DNA of 10,894 nt from Prevotella sp. Lineage in GTDB: Bacteria > Bacteroidota > Bacteroidia > Bacteroidales > Bacteroidaceae. This document shows, piece after piece, positions 7,085-10,894 of the stretch. The notes beneath the pieces are model-generated. The model had not been told where the DNA came from, searched no databases, and saw only the letters and a program-made list of their open reading frames with translations. The DNA lies in the NCBI GenBank assembly GCA_021204565.1, contig JAJPZE010000023.1, positions 1-10,894 on the forward strand, read 5' to 3'. Made by a program: the position numbers and the translations under genes. The first letter of the stretch is position 1. Every line of letters begins with the position of its first letter.

Positions 7085-9915
7085 TGCTGTAAATAGTTGT
7101 TGATTAATTGGTTGTATATGTAATCCGATTTTTCTAATAATCTCTTGTTGCCTACGAGAAAGAGATATTTCATCGCCCGCGTTATAACCACGTTCAACTT
7201 GCGGTCTATTCTCCGCCCATTTTCGACGAAGCTACTCTCCGTCAGGAAATCTATCTGTGAGGGCATGCGGACGGTGAAGCCATAGATAATCACCTCGCGC
7301 TGGGAGCCCTGGAAACGCTCTACGGTGTCGATAGTGATGTCGCGTTTGCCGATATCCGGGACGGATGTCAGGGCGTTGCGGACGGCAGAAATCTGATTGC
7401 GGTAGGGCACGATTATCCCTATCGTAAGTCCGCTGTCGAGCCCGGCGACAATATTTGCAATCGCTTCCGCCTCGGCGGTATTGACCGTCGGCGACGGTGT
7501 TTCCGCAGGGGCGGCGACATCTTTGAACACGACGCGGGGATGCTCCGACGGCGCTGTCTGGTGGGGTAAGGGAACGCAGGAGAGCAGTCCGTTGTAAAAC
7601 AATTCGTTGCTCACGCGCGCTATCTCCTCGTGCATACGCCCCTGCGAACGCAACAGGCATGCCACGGCGGGGTCGCTCCCGTGCCGGCGGAGCAGACGTT
7701 CGAAGAGCGACATGCGGCAGTCCGACACGCCGGCAGCAAGCAAGAGAGGATCCGTTACCGCCGCTTCCGCCGCCGTCTGACGCACCACGGCGGGGAGCTG
7801 TTTATAGTCGCCGATGAACACGAACCGCCCTATCGCCGGCTCCGTGCCGTGCCGGGCGGCTATCAAACCCGCTATTTGCGGCTCGAGGATCTGCGATGCT
7901 TCGTCGATTATTGCAAGCGTAAAGCGCCTCAGAACGAACAACGCGCCGCGCGAGGAGAAAGCGTTTATCGTGCCGGCGAACACCTTTTGCTCTCTCACGA
8001 ATGCCCTTACGTCCTCCAATTTCCCAAATCCGGCGACGCGGTTTTCAAGCATATGCGCTCTGTAAGCGGGGCTGCACGACGGCTCGCTCCCTATGCGGAC
8101 AAAATCAATACCCGCCTCGCACAGTTTGCCGCATATCTCGTCGACGGCTCTGTTCGTATAGGCCATAACGGCAACACTGCCCCCCGGCGCGGTCAGTTCC
8201 TCTTTCAAGGTGTACAGCATCCCAAAACTTGTCTTGCCCGACCCCGGCGGACCGATAATCAGGAATAACTCGCGGGCTTGCTTGACCCGCAGTTGAAGGT
8301 CGTTGAACGCGCCGTAATCGCCGTTGAGCGTGAGGCTCGTGTCCGTCGCGGGCTTGGCTCCGAAGAGGAATAAGTCGCGCCATCGGCGGTCGGCGGAGAG
8401 GAACGCGAACAGCCCGCGGTATGCTCCGGCATAAGATGAATCGATAAAGTCGTGCTCCAGAGCCCACGCCGTGCCCGGCGGCGTGTCAAATAGCGCTTTG
8501 CACCGCTGGGGCATCCGCAGGCGGAGAACCATTCTGCCGGTCTCTATGTTCTCAACAACGGCGCGGTGTATGATGCTCTTGCGGCAGTCGGGTTCGCCGG
8601 TCGTGTCGTAGCGGAACAGCGTTACAACGTCGCCCGTGCGGAAGTTCGACGCGCCGAAATCGATGTTCGTGCAGACGACGCGCTCCTCATCCGCTTCGAT
8701 TGACATATTGTCGAGTATGTCGCCCGCTTCCTTTTTCTCTTGCAAAGACGCAAGCCACCTGCCGCACACGCCGCTCGCAGGCTTGCCCGGAGTGCCGGTC
8801 TTGCCCAGGACGAACTCACGTTCGACAAACTGCAACATACGCTTGCAGTATGCACGCTCCGCGGGGCGGGCGTTCCGATACGGCGCCATCACCGCCTCAA
8901 ACTGCGGCTTCTGATACTCTTCCCATAGCTTCGTATGCTGATTGTTAACATTAAGCATCCCGACATCGAAGCGGTCCAACAGGTCGAAACCGTCGTTCGC
9001 ATACGACAGCTCAGCCGCAACAAGCGCGTTTCGGACAGCCGTCGCACGCCGGAGAAGCTGCGGCGAAGCCCCCGTTCGAGCCAACGGACGCTCGTATTTT
9101 GAATATAAAAGAAAGGTTCGCAACTCCTCTTCCGGCACGCCGTACGCATACTCCAACACGGCGCGATAGAGCAAGAGCTGGACAAAGTGGGGCATTGCGG
9201 CAACGGGCGAAGTGCGGTCGTCATTACCCGGGACGAAGCCGGCGCGTCCCGATTTCTGCTCTATGACGACGCGGAAATCACTCTGAAGGAAATCCATACG
9301 CCCCTGCAAACCGAGCAACTCGCAAACGAACGACGGCTCTATAATTATCTTCTCCGGCGAAAAAGGGGTGCCGACAGCCGCCGTCCAATCCTCTTCCAAT
9401 GCGCGCCGGATATGCTCTTTCTGGCGTTTCGCTTCGGTGTGAAAACTCTGATCCAAGCCCTCACACGCCGCCATATCCAAGCTGTGAGCCATGCAGAAGC
9501 CGGCTATTGACTCGCCGTAAGCCCGGTCAGACAAACCGTGAGCGGCTTCGTCAAGCAGTTGGCTCGCAAAATCTCCAAGCAGATTATACCGGTTTGAAAC
9601 GACGGGAGACAATCTCCGGATTAACGCAAGCAAAGGAGATGGACCGGGCTCGGCAAACAATGACGCGACGAGAGATATGTCGACAAGGAAGTCGGGCTCG
9701 TAAACAATCAATTCGGGGAATAGCTTTCCGTCCGTTTCGCGGGCGTTGACAAGGTTCAGCCGGTTGCCTTTTCGGAGCAATGAATGCAGGTACGAGCAGT
9801 CGCCGCCCAAGCGTGTGTTCTCCGCGCCATACACTGCAACAACCTCTCCGCCGCCGTCAAAAACCGCCCTGCCGCGTATCTCGCCCGCCGTGAACGTATC
9901 TGCAATAATGCGCAT
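7081..9915 (-). CDS. Dna2-like fusion: PD-(D/E)XK nuclease plus superfamily 1 helicase
   Basis: Residue numbers start from the TTG at 9927 (948 codons). An N-terminal Cas4/Dna2-type nuclease shows GRMD (209-212), the E-x-K pair E223 and K225, and QLLLY (250-254). The C-terminal half is a UPF1/DNA2-type helicase: Walker A GPPGSGKT (559-566), AYTNRAVDEI (589-598), Walker B IIDEAS (673-678), GDYKQLP (706-712), RSQGRMHEEI (760-769), TVERFQGSQREV (868-879) and LNVVITRAMKYL (911-922). The architecture implies ATP-driven unwinding coupled to strand cutting, in repair, replication or defence. The four-cysteine iron-sulfur arrangement of Dna2 and Cas4 is not visible. I place the start at the ATG at 9915 (944 residues) because GGAG lies 6 nt upstream; the frame also opens at a TTG at 9927. 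The gene is co-transcribed with the GH51 gene. Substrate and role are unknown. Confidence 0.9.
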   Translation of the reverse strand: MRIIADTFTAGEIRGRAVFDGGGEVVAVYGAENTRLGGDCSYLHSLLRKGNRLNLVNARETDGKLFPELIVYEPDFLVDISLVASLFAEPGPSPLLALIRRLSPVVSNRYNLLGDFASQLLDEAAHGLSDRAYGESIAGFCMAHSLDMAACEGLDQSFHTEAKRQKEHIRRALEEDWTAAVGTPFSPEKIIIEPSFVCELLGLQGRMDFLQSDFRVVIEQKSGRAGFVPGNDDRTSPVAAMPHFVQLLLYRAVLEYAYGVPEEELRTFLLYSKYERPLARTGASPQLLRRATAVRNALVAAELSYANDGFDLLDRFDVGMLNVNNQHTKLWEEYQKPQFEAVMAPYRNARPAERAYCKRMLQFVEREFVLGKTGTPGKPASGVCGRWLASLQEKKEAGDILDNMSIEADEERVVCTNIDFGASNFRTGDVVTLFRYDTTGEPDCRKSIIHRAVVENIETGRMVLRLRMPQRCKALFDTPPGTAWALEHDFIDSSYAGAYRGLFAFLSADRRWRDLFLFGAKPATDTSLTLNGDYGAFNDLQLRVKQARELFLIIGPPGSGKTSFGMLYTLKEELTAPGGSVAVMAYTNRAVDEICGKLCEAGIDFVRIGSEPSCSPAYRAHMLENRVAGFGKLEDVRAFVREQKVFAGTINAFSSRGALFVLRRFTLAIIDEASQILEPQIAGLIAARHGTEPAIGRFVFIGDYKQLPAVVRQTAAEAAVTDPLLLAAGVSDCRMSLFERLLRRHGSDPAVACLLRSQGRMHEEIARVSNELFYNGLLSCVPLPHQTAPSEHPRVVFKDVAAPAETPSPTVNTAEAEAIANIVAGLDSGLTIGIIVPYRNQISAVRNALTSVPDIGKRDITIDTVERFQGSQREVIIYGFTVRMPSQIDFLTESSFVENGRRIDRKLNVVITRAMKYLFLVGNKRLLEKSDYIYNQLINNYLQQ

Positions 9916-9921
9916 TCCCCG

Positions 9922-9925
9922 CTCC
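9922..9925 (-). promoter_or_regulatory. Shine-Dalgarno that decides the helicase start
   Basis: GGAG on the minus strand (9925-9922) stands six nt before the ATG at 9915. It supports that ATG over the in-frame TTG at 9927, which overlaps this very site. Confidence 0.6.
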
Positions 9926-9956
9926 AATGTCTCCGCTTAACGTATGTAATCCGACC

Positions 9957-9987
9957 CAAAGGTAAGTGTTTTCAAACAACCGCCAAG
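9957..9987 (-). promoter_or_regulatory. Bacteroides-type promoter for the helicase-arabinofuranosidase unit
   Basis: On the minus strand CTTG (9987-9984, three of four bases of the -33 consensus TTTG) is 19 nt from TACCTTTG (9964-9957), a perfect -7 TAnnTTTG element. The expected start of transcription is near 9950, leaving a leader of about 35 nt before the ATG at 9915. Spacing and position fit well. No other promoter is apparent before the arabinofuranosidase gene, so both genes probably depend on this one. Confidence 0.65.
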
Positions 9988-10049
9988 CAATTCGCCGCCT
10001 TATTCCTTATCTTCCGCCCCCTGAAACTATGCTCTTCGCTTATTCCCGG

Positions 10050-10088
10050 CGGCTTATAACCGTTTCAAAAGCCGGACTTTACAAAGTC
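10050..10088. repeat. Paired palindromes upstream of the helicase promoter
   Basis: Two inverted repeats adjoin. CGGCTT (10050-10055) pairs with AAGCCG (10069-10074), and GACTTT (10075-10080) pairs with AAAGTC (10083-10088) across only two bases, giving a 14-bp near-perfect palindrome. The second is too tight to be a good hairpin and looks more like a protein-binding site about 90 bp upstream of the promoter. No regulator is identified. Confidence 0.3.
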
Positions 10089-10221
10089 TTGGATATATAT
10101 AAATTATTCGCGTTAATTATTCCTTTAATTGTGAATACGAGGGGTAGTGTGCAATGAAATTTGAGCTCAAAAACCGCGTAAATTATGTTCCGATTTGGCA
10201 TCTCCACATATCAAAACGAAT

Positions 10222-10236
10222 GCGAACATAGTTCGC
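10222..10236. repeat. Short inverted repeat (6-bp stem, 3-nt loop)
   Basis: GCGAAC (10222-10227) and GTTCGC (10231-10236) form a perfect stem around ATA. It stands alone with no T-run on either side, so a terminator is unlikely. It could be an operator or part of a larger RNA fold. Confidence 0.3.
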
Positions 10237-10257
10237 GCCAAGCCAAACCCCCATAAA

Positions 10258-10348
10258 TGACCCTCTCATTACTTAGTTATTGACCCCTCATTATATGGGG
10301 TTTCGCGGGTCAAAACCCCGTGTTCAGGCAGTGCAAAACCCCGTGTTC
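10258..10348. repeat. Two pairs of short direct repeats, both with a 23-bp period, with competing hairpins
   Basis: TGACCCTCTCATTA (10258-10271) recurs as TGACCCCTCATTA (10281-10293), 23 bp later. CAAAACCCCGTGTTC (10311-10325) recurs exactly at 10334-10348, again 23 bp later. Between and across them GGGGTTT (10297-10303) can pair with AAACCCC (10313-10319), while TGACCC (10281-10286) can pair with GGGTCA (10307-10312); the two stems exclude each other. Two copies of each are too few and too short for a CRISPR array. The function is unknown; iterated protein sites or an RNA switch are possible. Confidence 0.5.
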
Positions 10349-10402
10349 TTGCTTTTCTTCACCTATGCTTCGATTGTGTAAAACCGCATAACCGGCTGAT
10401 TT

Positions 10403-10601
10403 TCAACTATGTGTGAAATTCGCGAAAAATGACGCAAAACAGCCCGTCTGCGGCGTCGAAAGGATTTCAAAAGTTAAATTCGGGGTGTGTGCAAAATATT
10501 TAATTGCATATACGGCACTAAGAAGGCGTGGAGCGCGACAAATGTTAAAGCCGTGTGGCTTGGTGAAGTCGGGCGGGGAGCGAACCACTTACGGGAACTA
10601 A
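10403..10601. other. Block open on both strands: doubtful short ORF or conserved intergenic repeat
   Basis: On the plus strand a GTG at 10413 opens 62 codons to a TAA at 10599-10601; the product is basic, with ALRRRGARQ in the middle. The opposite strand is open for 61 codons over 10403-10588. Neither has a convincing Shine-Dalgarno or a -7 promoter element upstream, and neither product shows a domain I recognise. Overlapping open frames like this often mark a non-coding repeat rather than a gene. I do not assign a protein. Confidence 0.25.
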
Positions 10602-10673
10602 AAAAGACAGGCGACGGGGATGCCTTTTGACGGGTACAGCAAGGGCAAAACAAAAGATTTAGTTATTTTTAAC

Positions 10674-10683
10674 GGGGGGGGGG
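10674..10683. repeat. Run of ten G residues
   Basis: An uninterrupted G10 tract lies 22 bp upstream of the plus-strand TACCTTTG element at 10706. Runs of this length can gain or lose bases during replication or sequencing. Its place at the expected -33 region could make the promoter switchable, but that is inference. Confidence 0.9.
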
Positions 10684-10705
10684 TAAATTGTTACACGGAA
10701 AAATT

Positions 10706-10713
10706 TACCTTTG
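10706..10713 (+). promoter_or_regulatory. Bacteroides-type -7 element reading out of the window
   Basis: TACCTTTG followed by C is a perfect -7 element on the plus strand and the only such match on that strand in this gap. No TTTG stands at 19-21 nt upstream; the nearest TTG (10688-10690) is 15 nt away and the usual position falls at the edge of the G run. Transcription would start near 10720 and run toward a gene beyond 10894. Confidence 0.4.
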
Positions 10714-10808
10714 CAACGCACATCAGAGAAGTCAAGAAACCTTATCGGGCTTGTTCCGGATGTGCGCCCGAGCGTCCTCCCGGTGCGGAGAATGGAGCGG
10801 AGAAACGT

Positions 10809-10871
10809 ATGAAGGAGAATAGTTTTATGCGATATATTATTATATATTCATACTCAGTAATGAATTCTTAG
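10809..10871 (+). CDS. Possible short leader ORF (20 codons)
   Basis: An ATG at 10809 opens 20 codons to a TAG (10869-10871), rich in I, Y and S. GGAG (10799-10802) stands 6 nt before it. A second in-frame ATG at 10827 has AAGGAG (10812-10817) 9 nt before it. It lies about 90 nt after the candidate plus-strand transcription start. The sequence is A/T-rich with no recognisable domain. It may be a leader peptide for a gene to the right, or chance. Confidence 0.2.
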   Translation: MKENSFMRYIIIYSYSVMNS

Positions 10872-10894
10872 TTAAGAGTAATTGGGTTCTTATA

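Larger units (their letters stand above)
9988..10894. other. Long intergenic region without a confident gene
   Basis: More than 900 bases right of the helicase promoter carry no protein or RNA gene I can recognise. I checked both strands for tRNA-like arms, rRNA, and domains in short frames. It is more A/T-rich in patches than the genes, particularly 10085-10140 and 10825-10860. The separable elements are listed individually. Divergent promoters point outward from its two ends (minus at 9957-9987, plus at 10706-10713), so it separates the helicase unit from a gene outside the window. Confidence 0.6.

Noticed and set aside
7630..8268. Plus-strand open frame of 212 codons inside the helicase gene
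   Set aside because: It is antisense to the helicase motif region, arginine-rich, with no recognisable domain.
10258..10348. Possible CRISPR array
   Set aside because: There are only two copies of each unit, units of 13-15 bp, 8-10-bp spacers and no cas genes; the Cas4-like nuclease domain is part of a helicase fusion.
10575..10590. tRNA T-arm-like string GTGGTTCGCTCCC on the minus strand
   Set aside because: The flanking bases do not form a five-pair T stem, and no acceptor, D or anticodon arm can be drawn around it.

Overview
The window looks like a chromosomal segment from a member of the Bacteroidota, most likely Bacteroidales. The evidence is promoter-like sequences of the Bacteroides type (TTTG spaced about 20 nt from TAnnTTTG), a secreted GH51 arabinofuranosidase with a Bacteroidales-style domain layout, and a polysaccharide gene cluster of a kind common in that group. 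No rRNA or other marker gene is present, so the genus cannot be fixed.

All seven confident protein genes lie on the minus strand, so transcription runs from right to left. The right-hand unit is a Dna2-like nuclease-helicase (7081-9915) followed by a secreted GH51 alpha-L-arabinofuranosidase (4634-7084). Their stop and start codons overlap as ATGA. A nested inverted repeat with a perfect 12-bp inner stem closes this unit at about 4552-4622.

The left-hand unit starts after that gap and is a tightly packed cell-surface polysaccharide operon. Its order is a Wzx-type flippase (3001-4443), an IspD/TarI-family cytidylyltransferase (2315-3004), a LicD-family phosphotransferase (1503-2300), a membrane acyltransferase of the acyltransferase-3 family (496-1497), and a glycosyltransferase cut by the left edge (1-499). 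Together they suggest a glycan built on a lipid carrier, exported by the flippase, and decorated with a CDP-activated phospho-alcohol (cytidylyltransferase plus LicD) and with acyl groups. The cytidylyltransferase-LicD pair has the same logic as the CDP-ribitol pathway of teichoic acids and of vertebrate dystroglycan, but the actual substrate cannot be read from the sequence.

The right end (9916-10894) has no confident gene. It holds a good promoter for the helicase, several small palindromes, two sets of short direct repeats with a 23-bp period, a block open in both strands, a run of ten G residues, a plus-strand TACCTTTG promoter element, and a possible short leader ORF pointing out of the window. 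This stretch is the least explained part of the window. I did not find a clear novel defence or mobile system. The most unusual items are this intergenic region, the helicase-arabinofuranosidase coupling and the CDP-alcohol gene pair.
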